The translations under genes were made by a program, and so were the position numbers. DNA of 64,000 nucleotides from Geothrix fuzhouensis. Lineage in GTDB: Bacteria; Acidobacteriota; Holophagae; Holophagales; Holophagaceae. Under the pieces are notes generated by a model that worked only from the letters and a program-made list of their open reading frames with translations, made no database searches and was not told where the DNA came from. The DNA is taken from assembly GCF_024609325.1 (NCBI RefSeq), contig NZ_JANHMQ010000003.1, positions 124,001 to 188,000 of the forward strand, read 5' to 3'. This document shows, piece after piece, positions 35,018 through 43,257 of this stretch; position 1 is the stretch's first letter, and every line of letters begins with the position of its first letter.

Positions 35018-36877
35018 ATGGATGCCATTTCGACTGTCCTTCGCCGCTGCGAAATCTTCTCTGGGCTGTCCGACACGGACCTTGGCCTGATCGCCAAGGA
35101 CGCCCGCTGGCGTGAGGTTCCCGCAGGAACACGCCTCTTCACCCAGGGCGAACCAAGGAAGGGGGCCACGGTCATCGCCGAGGGCCGCGTGGAGATCACC
35201 CGCGATAACGGCGAGGGGGCCGAACCGGTGGTCATCCTTGGACCTGGGGACGTGGCGGGCGAGCAGTCCTTCCTGGCGGCCAGCACCCACACCGCCACGG
35301 GTGAGGCCCTCACCCCGGCCGTGCTGCTGGACCTGGACCGCGAGGCCGTCCTCCAGAGCCTGGGCCAGAACGGGGCCGCGGCTATCGCGGTGCTCAGCAA
35401 GATCGCCAACGTCCTCCATCAGCGCATTCTCTACTCGGCCACGCCGCGCACCGGCCGCGAACAGGCCTACGCCAGTGGCCGGACCCGCCACGAATCGGAT
35501 CTTCTCGGCCCCCTGGACGTGCCTGAAGACGCGCTCTTCGGCGTGCAGACCCTCCGCGCCGTCCACAACTTTCCCATCACGGGCACCCCCACCAGCCATT
35601 TCCCCGCCATGATCCGCGCCCTGGCCATGGTCAAACAGGCGGCGGCCCGGGCCAACGCCCAGCTGGGTTTGCTGGATCTTGCCATCGCGGACGCCATCGA
35701 CCGCGCCTCCCAGGAGATCATCGACGGCCACTGGCACGGCCACTTCCCCACGGACATGGTTCAGGGTGGCGCGGGCACCTCCACCAACATGAACGCCAAC
35801 GAAGTCATCGCCAACCGGGCCCTTGAACTGCTGGGCCACAAGCGCGGGGACTACGCCCACTGCCACCCCAACGACCACGTGAACCTGGGCCAGAGTACCA
35901 ACGACGTCTACCCCACGGCCCTGCGCCTCAGCACCATCTTCATGCTGCGGAACCTGCTCGACGCCATGGAGCGCCTGAAGGCGGCTCTGCACGCCAAGGG
36001 CCGCGAGTTCTCCGATGTCATCAAGATGGGCCGCACCCAATTGCAGGATGCCGTGCCCATGACGCTCGGCCAGGAATTCGAAGCCTACGCCATCACCACG
36101 GGAGAGGACATCCAGCGCCTGCAGGAGACCGCGCGGTTCTTCCTCGAAGTGAACATGGGCGGCACGGCCATCGGCACGGGCATCTGTGCCGATCCCCGCT
36201 ACCCCCAGATCGTGGTGGATGAGCTGCGCAAGGTGACGGGCCTGGAGGTCGTGCTGGCGGAAAACCTGGTGGAGGCTACACCGGATACGGGTGCCTTCGT
36301 CATGTTCTCCGGCGTGGTCAAGCGCGCCGCCGTGAAACTCAGCAAACTCTGCAACGACCTGCGCCTGCTCAGCAGCGGCCCCCGCTGCGGGTTCGGCGAG
36401 CTCAACCTGCCTCCCATGCAGCCCGGCAGCAGCATCATGCCCGGCAAGGTGAACCCCGTGATCCCCGAGGTGGTGAACCAGGTGGCCTTCCAGGTCATCG
36501 GCAACGACCTCACCATCACCCTGGCCGCCGAGGCGGGCCAGCTTCAGCTCAACGTGATGGAGCCCATCCTGGCCTACAGCCTGGCCACCAACCTGCGCAA
36601 CCTCACGGCCGCCGTCCACGTGCTCACCACCAAATGCATCGTGGGGATCACCGCCAACCGCGACCGCTGCCGCGATCTAGTGGAACACAGCATCGGCATC
36701 GTCACCGCCGTCATGCCTGCCATCGGCTACAAACGTGCCACTGAGGTGGCGAAAGAGGCTTTGGAAACCGGCGCGTCTGTGCGCGAGTTGATCCTTCGCA
36801 AGGGTTATCTGACCCCCGCCGAGCTGGATGAAGCCTTCAGCCTGGAGGCCATGACCCAGCCTCGGCCCATCCGGTAG
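35018..36877 (+). CDS. Aspartate ammonia-lyase with N-terminal cyclic-nucleotide-binding domain
   Basis: Residues 1-135 form a CRP/cNMP-binding domain: LRRCEIFSGLSDTDLGLIA, GTRLFTQGEP, a phosphate-cassette-like GPGDVAGEQSFLAASTHTA and the final helix. It contains no DNA-binding helix-turn-helix. Residues about 155-619 are a complete aspartase/fumarase-superfamily enzyme with GQSTNDVYPTA, KMGRTQLQDAVPM and the signature GSSIMPGKVNP near residue 470. Aspartase releases ammonia from aspartate to give fumarate. The fusion suggests control of activity by cyclic nucleotide or another ligand. GGAGG precedes the ATG. Fumarase is less likely, since TPDTGAFVMFSG and overall wording follow AspA. Confidence 0.9.
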   Translation: MDAISTVLRRCEIFSGLSDTDLGLIAKDARWREVPAGTRLFTQGEPRKGATVIAEGRVEITRDNGEGAEPVVILGPGDVAGEQSFLAASTHTATGEALTPAVLLDLDREAVLQSLGQNGAAAIAVLSKIANVLHQRILYSATPRTGREQAYASGRTRHESDLLGPLDVPEDALFGVQTLRAVHNFPITGTPTSHFPAMIRALAMVKQAAARANAQLGLLDLAIADAIDRASQEIIDGHWHGHFPTDMVQGGAGTSTNMNANEVIANRALELLGHKRGDYAHCHPNDHVNLGQSTNDVYPTALRLSTIFMLRNLLDAMERLKAALHAKGREFSDVIKMGRTQLQDAVPMTLGQEFEAYAITTGEDIQRLQETARFFLEVNMGGTAIGTGICADPRYPQIVVDELRKVTGLEVVLAENLVEATPDTGAFVMFSGVVKRAAVKLSKLCNDLRLLSSGPRCGFGELNLPPMQPGSSIMPGKVNPVIPEVVNQVAFQVIGNDLTITLAAEAGQLQLNVMEPILAYSLATNLRNLTAAVHVLTTKCIVGITANRDRCRDLVEHSIGIVTAVMPAIGYKRATEVAKEALETGASVRELILRKGYLTPAELDEAFSLEAMTQPRPIR

Positions 36878-36901
36878 GGGCTTCCGCCATCTGGTCGGTT
36901 A

Positions 36902-36938
36902 AACTGGCAGCAGATCCCCACGAGATCCGCTGCCAGTT
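36902..36938 (+). terminator. 10-bp stem hairpin between aspartase and carboxylase genes
   Basis: AACTGGCAGC (36902-36911) pairs perfectly with GCTGCCAGTT (36929-36938) around a 17-nt loop that itself can pair GATC with GATC. It lies 24 bp after the aspartase stop and 22 bp before the next ATG. No T-run follows, so it may be a terminator or an mRNA-stability element. Confidence 0.5.
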
Positions 36939-36959
36939 CTCTGTACCCCGGGAGTTCCC

Positions 36960-38498
36960 ATGTCCCTCGAAAAGAAGATCGAGATCCTCAAGGCCAAGCA
37001 CGCCCAGGCGCTGGCCGGGGGTGGCGAGGCCCGGATCCAGAAGCAGCACGAGGGGGGCAAACTCACGGCCCGCGAGCGCATCGCCGCCTTCCTGGACGAG
37101 GGCTCGTTTGAGGAAATGGACGCCCTCATGGTCCACCGGGCCTGGGGCGTGGAGAAGATCCCAGGGGATGGCGTGGTGACCGGCTTCGGCCGCGTGGACG
37201 GCCGCCCCGTGGCCATCTTCGCTCAGGACTTCACGGTGTTTGGCGGCTCGCTAAGCGAAGCCTACGCCAAGAAGATCTGCAAGATCATGGACCTCGCCAT
37301 GAAGGTGGGCTGCCCCGTGGTCGGCCTCAACGACAGCGGCGGCGCCCGCATCCAGGAGGGTGTGGTGAGCCTGGGCGGCTATGCCGACATCTTCCTGCGC
37401 AACACCCTGGCCTCCGGGGTCATCCCCCAGATCAGCCTCATCATGGGCCCCTGCGCCGGTGGCGCGGTCTACAGCCCCGCCATCACCGACTTCATCACCA
37501 TGGTGAAGGGCACCAGCTACATGTTCGTGACAGGGCCCGATGTCATCAAGGCCGTCACTCACGAAGAGGTGACGAAGGAGGAACTGGGCGGTGCCAACAC
37601 CCATGCCGCCAAGTCTGGCGTCGCTCACTTCGTCACGCCGAGCGACCTGGCGGCCTTGGCCCACACCCGCGAGCTGCTCTCCTTCCTGCCCAGCAACAAC
37701 CTGGGCGAGGCCCCGCGGCGCGCCCCGAAAAACCAGATGCCCCTGGAGAACCCGGATCTGGACAAGGTGGTGCCGGACGATCCCAGCAAGCCCTACGACA
37801 TCCGGGACATCATCCGGGGCGTGGTGGACGACGCCCACTTCTTCGAGGTGCATGAGGCCTTCGCGCCCAACCTCGTCGTGGGCTTCGCCCGCATCGATGG
37901 CCGCAGTGTGGGCATCGTCGCCAACCAGCCGGCCTTCTACGCCGGCGTGCTGGACATCTCCTCCGCCGAGAAGGGCGCCCGCTTCGTGCGGTTCTGCGAT
38001 GCCTTCAACATCCCGCTGATCACCTTCGAGGACGTGCCGGGCTTCCTGCCAGGCGTCACCCAGGAACACGGCGGCATCATCCGCCACGGCGCCAAGCTGC
38101 TCTTCGCCTTCTGCGAGGCCACGGTGCCCAAGATCACCATCATCACCCGCAAGGCCTACGGCGGCGCCTACTGCGTGATGGCCAGCAAGCACATCCGCAC
38201 CGACTTCAACTTCGCCTACCCCACCGCCGAGATCGCCGTCATGGGCGCCGAGGGGGCCATGAACGTGCTGCACGGCAAGTCCATCGCCAACGCGCCCGAT
38301 CCTGCCGCCAAGAAAGCTGAGTTGGTGGCCGAGTACAACGAGAAGTTTGCCAACCCCTACATCGCCGCCGAGCATGGCTTCGTGGACGAGGTCATCCTCC
38401 CCCGCGAGACCCGCCAGAAGCTGGTCAAGGCCCTCGCCTTCCTCGAAACGAAGCGCGACACCATGCCGCCCAAGAAGCACGGCAACATCCCCCTGTAG
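36960..38498 (+). CDS. Acyl-CoA carboxylase, carboxyltransferase (beta) subunit
   Basis: The 512-residue protein matches propionyl-/methylmalonyl-CoA carboxyltransferases end to end: [53 protein letters not shown], and in the second half [39 protein letters not shown]. It transfers carboxylate between biotin and acyl-CoA. No biotin carboxylase or biotin carrier gene lies next to it, so the rest of the complex is elsewhere; a decarboxylase role is also possible. Confidence 0.93.
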   Translation: MSLEKKIEILKAKHAQALAGGGEARIQKQHEGGKLTARERIAAFLDEGSFEEMDALMVHRAWGVEKIPGDGVVTGFGRVDGRPVAIFAQDFTVFGGSLSEAYAKKICKIMDLAMKVGCPVVGLNDSGGARIQEGVVSLGGYADIFLRNTLASGVIPQISLIMGPCAGGAVYSPAITDFITMVKGTSYMFVTGPDVIKAVTHEEVTKEELGGANTHAAKSGVAHFVTPSDLAALAHTRELLSFLPSNNLGEAPRRAPKNQMPLENPDLDKVVPDDPSKPYDIRDIIRGVVDDAHFFEVHEAFAPNLVVGFARIDGRSVGIVANQPAFYAGVLDISSAEKGARFVRFCDAFNIPLITFEDVPGFLPGVTQEHGGIIRHGAKLLFAFCEATVPKITIITRKAYGGAYCVMASKHIRTDFNFAYPTAEIAVMGAEGAMNVLHGKSIANAPDPAAKKAELVAEYNEKFANPYIAAEHGFVDEVILPRETRQKLVKALAFLETKRDTMPPKKHGNIPL

Positions 38499-38558
38499 GA
38501 GGCCACTCGGAAGTTGGACGGGGAAGTGTCCTATCATGGCGCCACCCCGGGAGTTCCC

Positions 38559-39680
38559 ATGCGTACCGCCCTCCTCGTCTTCGCCACCCTCGCACTCTCC
38601 GCGCAGGACGAACGGGCCTTCATGGCCTCCATGAATCGACTCGAGCGGCAGGATCCCGCCGGCAAGAAGGATCTCGAGGACGCCAGTCCCCTCCGCGCCG
38701 CCGCCCTGGCCATGGATCCCATCAAGGCGAACGAGAGGGACCGCTACGCCGCCGCCACCTGGCTTTGGGCCACCAACTTGATCCGCGGGTTCCAGCACGG
38801 CAAGGATCAGACCTACCTGCAGGCCGCCCGCGGGCAGGCCGATCTCCTGAAGGCCTGGTCCCTGCTCGAAACCGTGGGCGGGGACCTCGCCCGCTCCCGC
38901 GACGACCTGCGGCTGGAAATCGCCTGGCACCTGGTGGACCTCGACCGGATGCGGACGGCCTACCCGGCGGTGGCCGCCCAGCCCAACCTGAATGTCCGCG
39001 AGCTCGTCCACTGCTTCTTCGTCTCCGCCCACCTGGGCGAATGGACTGCCATGAGGAAGTACGCGCAGGCGCTCACGGCCCAGGGTGGGAAGCTGGAAAA
39101 CCTGCACGCCGCGGCCGAGAACACCCTGACGATGTTCGACTATGAGTCGCTGCTCAAGGCGGTGGAGCTTGGCCACCCGGACCCGACCGTGGGCCCCCTG
39201 ATCGTGCGGAGCTACCGGGTCACCAAGCAGCGGATCAAGATCCGGAACGTCTCTGGCGGCGACAAGACCCTCCTGAAGGAATCCGAATCCTGGCCCAAGG
39301 GCTGGGTCGCCAAGCCCGATGGAACCACAGACCTGCTCCAGGTGGGGGCTGCGGCCCATTGGGTCGAGGGCACCGCCCAGCCACCCGTGTCCGGCTTCCT
39401 CGATGCCAGCCGCCTCTACCTGGTCGGGTACCGGGAGACTCAAGGTGAGCCCAACGACTCGGGTCGTCAGGAACAGACCTGGGACATGCGCCCGGACTCC
39501 CGGAACCCAGGCCGTTGGCGCGGAACCAACACCCTCACGGCCTGGCGGGCTGGAACGGAGTCCAAGGCGGGGCCCGCGCTGCAGGTGACCTTCGACGTGG
39601 AGTGGGACCTGCGTCCCACAGAAACCTACCTGGAGGCCCTCTCCGCGGCCCCGGCCACCCCGGTGAAACCTGGTTCGTGA
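38559..39680 (+). CDS. Hypothetical exported protein
   Basis: I do not recognise this 373-residue protein. It has a short signal peptide (RTALLVFATLALSAQ), then a helical region with repeat-like pattern (AAALAMDPIKAN, YLQAARGQADLLKAWSLLE, ELVHCFFVSAHLGEWTAM). The second half is beta-rich (KIRNVSGGDKTLLKESESW; GRWRGTNTLTAWRAG; LQVTFDVEWDLRPTETY). The bases before its ATG, ACCCCGGGAGTTCCC, are identical to those before the upstream carboxylase gene. The next gene starts 19 bp after the stop. Confidence 0.6.
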   Translation: MRTALLVFATLALSAQDERAFMASMNRLERQDPAGKKDLEDASPLRAAALAMDPIKANERDRYAAATWLWATNLIRGFQHGKDQTYLQAARGQADLLKAWSLLETVGGDLARSRDDLRLEIAWHLVDLDRMRTAYPAVAAQPNLNVRELVHCFFVSAHLGEWTAMRKYAQALTAQGGKLENLHAAAENTLTMFDYESLLKAVELGHPDPTVGPLIVRSYRVTKQRIKIRNVSGGDKTLLKESESWPKGWVAKPDGTTDLLQVGAAAHWVEGTAQPPVSGFLDASRLYLVGYRETQGEPNDSGRQEQTWDMRPDSRNPGRWRGTNTLTAWRAGTESKAGPALQVTFDVEWDLRPTETYLEALSAAPATPVKPGS

Positions 39681-39699
39681 CGGGGCCTTCGAGAGCCTT

Positions 39700-40572
39700 A
39701 TGCGCAGGGTGTTCATCGATGACCAAGGCGCCGTGCGCAATGGATGGCGGATTCTCGAATTCGCGGTTCTCCTCGGCGTCGTGGGCTTTGGCACCTCCCC
39801 CCTCACCCGCCTATGGCCGGCGGCCTGGCAGGGCCTGCTTCCGGGCCACTGGTTCGACGTCGCCATCTGCCTTGGGGTCACCTGGCTCTGCGTCCGGACG
39901 GAAGGGACCTGCTTGGCCGAGGTCGGCCTCCGCTTCAATCGGCGTTTCTTCCTGGAGGTCGCCCTGGGCAGCCTGGGCGGGTTTGCGCTGATGCTGGCCA
40001 CTGCGGCGCTCATCCACGGGTCGGGCGCGTTCCATTGGGTCCGCACTCCGGGCACTGGCCCCACGGACCTGGTCAAGGGGGCGTGGTTCTTCCTCGCGGT
40101 GGCCTGCTTCGAGGAACTCCTTTTCCGTGGCTATGCCTTCCAGCGGGCCGTGCGGGGCCTGGGGTTCGCGGCGGCCCAGATCGTGTTCGCCCTGACCTTC
40201 GCGTGGGTGCATTGGGACAACCCGGGCATGGTCGGGGCCACCAAAGCCTGGGCCACGCTGAACATCGCCTTGGCGTCCCTCCTGCTGGCCTTCTGCTGGC
40301 GCCGCACGGGCAGCCTGGCCCTCCCCATCGGCGTCCACCTGGGCTGGAACTGGACCCAGGGCAACCTCCTCGGCTTCGGCGTGAGCGGCACCGAGGCCCC
40401 AGGTTGGTGGACGCCGGTCTTCCACGGCCGCCCGGAGTGGCTCACGGGCGGCGCCTTCGGCCTGGAGGCCAGCGCTGTCTGCGCCCTGGTGTGTGGCGCG
40501 GCCCTGCTCGGACTGTGGCGGTGGAAAGGTGCGGTGCCTAGCGGCGGTTCTTCCACAGCTTCGGGGTCTTGA
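39700..40572 (+). CDS. CPBP-family intramembrane metalloprotease (CAAX protease-like)
   Basis: The 290-residue protein has about eight membrane helices and the CPBP motifs: EELLFRGYAFQ (catalytic Glu-Glu and Arg), FAWVHW (His) and a final GVHLGWNWTQGN (His, Asn). These proteins cleave or process substrates in the membrane; bacterial members are often tied to bacteriocin immunity or protein sorting, but no such genes are near. Its 3' end overlaps a convergent acetyltransferase gene by 35 bp. Confidence 0.87.
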   Translation: MRRVFIDDQGAVRNGWRILEFAVLLGVVGFGTSPLTRLWPAAWQGLLPGHWFDVAICLGVTWLCVRTEGTCLAEVGLRFNRRFFLEVALGSLGGFALMLATAALIHGSGAFHWVRTPGTGPTDLVKGAWFFLAVACFEELLFRGYAFQRAVRGLGFAAAQIVFALTFAWVHWDNPGMVGATKAWATLNIALASLLLAFCWRRTGSLALPIGVHLGWNWTQGNLLGFGVSGTEAPGWWTPVFHGRPEWLTGGAFGLEASAVCALVCGAALLGLWRWKGAVPSGGSSTASGS

Positions 40573-41038
40573 TCCCAGCGCCCATCACCAGGCGCATCTC
40601 GCTGGTGGGCACGAAACCCATGCGCTGGTAGAGGCCTTCGGCTTCCAGGCTCGCGTGCAGTTCCATGACCTCCAACCCGATGTCCCGGGCCAGGTCCAAG
40701 GCCGCGTCCGTGAGGCGCGCGGCGAGGCCCTGGCGGCGATGCGAAGGTTCCGTGTAGATGTTGAACAGGTAGCCCCGCACCGAGAGCGGCGTCACCGGGG
40801 TGGGGAGGGTTTCACGCATGAGCATCAGCACGCCGGCCACGGGACGGCCATCATCTTCCATGAGGAAGCCCCGGCACTGGCCCGCTACCAGCCAGTTCCG
40901 CAACTGGACCCGGAAGGTGTCAGCCATGCGCCGCAGCCCTTCTTCGGAACCAGCCTCCAAGTCACGGAACAGGGCCAGGCGGTGGGCCACATGGGTCTCG
41001 AGGTCGGCGGTCGTGGAGGCGCGGAGAGAGAGCTTCAT
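40538..41038 (-). CDS. GNAT-family N-acetyltransferase
   Basis: The 166-residue protein shows the GNAT fold: YLFNIYTEPSHRRQGLAARLTDAAL contains the acetyl-CoA pyrophosphate loop RRQGLA, followed by GLEVMELHASLEAEGLYQRMGF. The substrate cannot be read. The ATG at 41038 is chosen because the protein then begins MKLSLRAST; a start at 41068 would overlap the start of the divergent gene. Neither has a good ribosome binding site. Confidence 0.85.
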   Translation of the reverse strand: MKLSLRASTTADLETHVAHRLALFRDLEAGSEEGLRRMADTFRVQLRNWLVAGQCRGFLMEDDGRPVAGVLMLMRETLPTPVTPLSVRGYLFNIYTEPSHRRQGLAARLTDAALDLARDIGLEVMELHASLEAEGLYQRMGFVPTSEMRLVMGAGIKTPKLWKNRR

Positions 41039-41066
41039 GCGGTCAGTGTAGGCGCTATCCTGGGCC

Positions 41067-41846
41067 ATGCACTACGCGGCCCTGGCCTCCGGTTCCAAGG
41101 GGAACTGCCATGCCCTTTCCGAGGGCGGCCGGACGCTGCTCATTGATGCCGGCATCTCCCTGCTCCAGATCCGTCGCCGCATGGAGATCCTGGGTCTGGA
41201 TTCCGGAACCGTACGCGCCCTGGCCCTCACCCACGAGCACTCGGACCATATCGGCGCGGTGGGCGTGATTCTCCGCAACACGGACTGGGCCATCCTCGCC
41301 ACCGCCGCCACCCGCATCGCCGTGGAGCGGATCCAGGGCATCACCATTTCACCGTCCCGTTGGATCGAGGTGGAGGCCGGCCGACCCAGCGACTGGTGCG
41401 GCTGGCGCCTGCTGCCCTTCGCGTTGCCCCATGATGCAGAGGATCCCGTGGCCTACCGGATCGAGGCCGGGGGAACCGCCGCCGCCGTGGTGACGGACCT
41501 GGGGCACCCCACGGCCCTGGTGGCCGACCACCTCCAGGATCTGGACTTGCTGGTGCTGGAGGCCAACCATGACGTGGACATGCTGCGCGAGGGGGACTAC
41601 CCCCCCCAGCTCAAGGCCCGCATCCTGAGTCGCGTCGGCCATCTGAGCAACGCCGCCATGGCCGACCTGCTGGGCCGGGCGCTTTCCTCGCGGTTGAAGC
41701 AGGTGGTCCTGGCCCACTTGAGCGAATCGAACAACGACCCCGGCCTGGCCCGCTTCGCCGCCGAGGAGATCCTCCGGGGAACCGCGGTGGCCTTGCATGT
41801 GGCTCACCAACGGGAACCCCTCGCCATCACCCCGGCCGTGGCCTAA
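41067..41846 (+). CDS. MBL-fold metallohydrolase (WalJ/YycJ-like)
   Basis: The 259-residue protein has the metallo-beta-lactamase metal motif THEHSDHIGA, the opening LASGSKGNCHALSEGG typical of YycJ/WalJ, VTDLGHP, and LLVLEANHDVDML. WalJ-type enzymes are 5' exonucleases linked to DNA repair and cell-wall coordination in Firmicutes; in Gram-negatives the role is less clear. It starts near the divergent acetyltransferase gene and ends 8 bp before a LolA-like gene. Confidence 0.88.
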   Translation: MHYAALASGSKGNCHALSEGGRTLLIDAGISLLQIRRRMEILGLDSGTVRALALTHEHSDHIGAVGVILRNTDWAILATAATRIAVERIQGITISPSRWIEVEAGRPSDWCGWRLLPFALPHDAEDPVAYRIEAGGTAAAVVTDLGHPTALVADHLQDLDLLVLEANHDVDMLREGDYPPQLKARILSRVGHLSNAAMADLLGRALSSRLKQVVLAHLSESNNDPGLARFAAEEILRGTAVALHVAHQREPLAITPAVA

Positions 41847-41854
41847 GGAGTCCG

Positions 41855-42553
41855 ATGTTACGACGCACCCTGATCCACCTTGTTCTCCTGACTCTGCCAG
41901 CCTTGATCCCGACCCTGAGCGCTCAGGGCGCTCCGCCCTCTCTGCGCGAGGCCGTGGAACGCTTCGACGCCGCCCAGGCGCAGGTCCAGACCCTGCAATG
42001 CCCCTTCACCTTGACCTTGCGGCGAGCCCTCCTGAAAACGCCCTCCGTGACGAAAGGAACCCTCTACCTCCAGGGTTCCGACTTTGTCCACTTCGTCTTC
42101 CTGCCACCCGAGGACCTGATCCTGCACCTCACCCCCAAGGCGCTCATCTCCTACAGCCCCGAGGCCCGGTCCGGGGAGTTGATGAAGATTGGCATCATCA
42201 AGAATGCCAATCGTAAGTTCCTGGGGCTCGGTCAGAAGCTCAGCTACCTGTCGGAATACTTTCAGATCCACCTGAGCGAATCGAAGGACCTGCCGGGTAC
42301 CTGGCTGCTGGCCATGACGCCCCGCACCTTGTCCATGCGCAAGCGGATGCAGAATCTCAACCTCTGGGTGGATCGTGAGAGCTGGCTGCCCCGGCAGATC
42401 CAGTGGATCGAACGCAGCGGGGATTCCTGGCTGGTGGAACTGGGGGCCCTCCGGATCAATCAGCCCCTGCCTCCCGCCGTGACCGGCTTCAAGCTTCCCG
42501 AGGGCATCCCCTTGCAAAGCGACTTCAGCTTCTTCGCCACCCGGAAGAAGTAG
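41855..42553 (+). CDS. LolA-like outer membrane lipoprotein carrier protein
   Basis: After a signal peptide (TLIHLVLLTLPALIPTLSAQG) this 232-residue periplasmic protein has the LolA pattern: early helix LREAVERFDAAQAQV, strands YLQGSDFVHFVFLPP, and late NLNLWVDRESWLPRQIQWIE. LolA carries lipoproteins across the periplasm; shorter relatives occur in aryl polyene clusters. This copy is 7 kb from the polyene-type cassette, so a direct link is a guess. AAGGAG precedes the ATG. Confidence 0.8.
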   Translation: MLRRTLIHLVLLTLPALIPTLSAQGAPPSLREAVERFDAAQAQVQTLQCPFTLTLRRALLKTPSVTKGTLYLQGSDFVHFVFLPPEDLILHLTPKALISYSPEARSGELMKIGIIKNANRKFLGLGQKLSYLSEYFQIHLSESKDLPGTWLLAMTPRTLSMRKRMQNLNLWVDRESWLPRQIQWIERSGDSWLVELGALRINQPLPPAVTGFKLPEGIPLQSDFSFFATRKK

Positions 42554-42587
42554 CGGTAGACTGCATGAGAGATCCCACGGGGGCCCG

Positions 42588-43220
42588 ATGATTGTGGTGT
42601 GCCCGGCCTGCCAGGCCCGCTTCCAGTACGACGACAGCCGGTTCGGTCAAGCCCGAGCCAAGCGGTTCAAGTGCCCGAAGTGTGCCCACCTGTTCGAGGT
42701 GGCGAACCCGGCGGTGACAGCCCTTCCGCCCGCCCAGGCGGCTCCGGTGCCGCTCACGATGCCGCTGACGATGCCGGTGCCCATGCCTGAGCAGGATCCT
42801 GCCTCCGAATCCACCATGGCCTCCGCGTTCACCACAGCCCGCCGGGACAGAGATTCCATCCTGGTGGCCGCAGGCCTTCAGGGGGCCGGCCTGCCGGCGG
42901 GGTTCAAGTTCAGCTTGGCCTTCCTCACGGGCCCCCAGGCCTCCACCGTGCAGGTGCTTGAGCGGCCTCTGATCGTCATCGGCCGCGAGGAGGGCGATGT
43001 CATCACCCAGGATCCCGAGACTTCCCGCCGCCACGCGGTGCTGGAAATTCGGGGAGACGGGACCGTGTGGATCACCGACCAGGAATCCACCAACGGCACC
43101 CAGGTCAATGGCGAACGCATTACGGGTCCGGTCCAGCTCCTCAGCCAGCAGGAGTTCATCTGCGGGAACAGCACCTTCATGCTGCTGATCCGCAATACCA
43201 ACGAATACCCCCTGCACTGA
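42588..43220 (+). CDS. Zinc-ribbon and FHA domain protein
   Basis: Residues 1-40 form an MJ0042-type zinc ribbon (CPACQARFQYDDSRF, then FKCPKCAHLFEV). A Pro/Met-rich linker leads to an FHA domain at about residues 110-205: VIGREEGDVITQDPETSRRHAVLE and ITDQESTNGTQVNGERI, with the phosphothreonine-binding Arg, Ser-Arg-Arg-His and Asn-Gly-Thr residues. FHA domains bind phosphothreonine, so a Ser/Thr kinase such as that at 6800 could supply the ligand. The next gene, a TPR protein, begins 37 bp later. Confidence 0.88.
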   Translation: MIVVCPACQARFQYDDSRFGQARAKRFKCPKCAHLFEVANPAVTALPPAQAAPVPLTMPLTMPVPMPEQDPASESTMASAFTTARRDRDSILVAAGLQGAGLPAGFKFSLAFLTGPQASTVQVLERPLIVIGREEGDVITQDPETSRRHAVLEIRGDGTVWITDQESTNGTQVNGERITGPVQLLSQQEFICGNSTFMLLIRNTNEYPLH

Positions 43221-43257
43221 GCCCCGCGATTCCACCGACCCGAACCCGAGCGACGCC

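Noticed and set aside
35018-36877. Aryl-acid ammonia lyase for the polyene cassette
   Set aside because: The enzyme has the aspartase/fumarase signature GSSIMPGKVNP, not the Ala-Ser-Gly MIO motif of HAL/TAL/PAL.
37251-40076. 941-codon open frame on the minus strand across the carboxylase and the next genes
   Set aside because: It mirrors three well-supported plus-strand genes; long antisense frames are common at this GC content.
41855-42553. LolA-like gene as part of the polyene cassette
   Set aside because: Seven kilobases and five unrelated genes lie between; ordinary LolA is the simpler reading.
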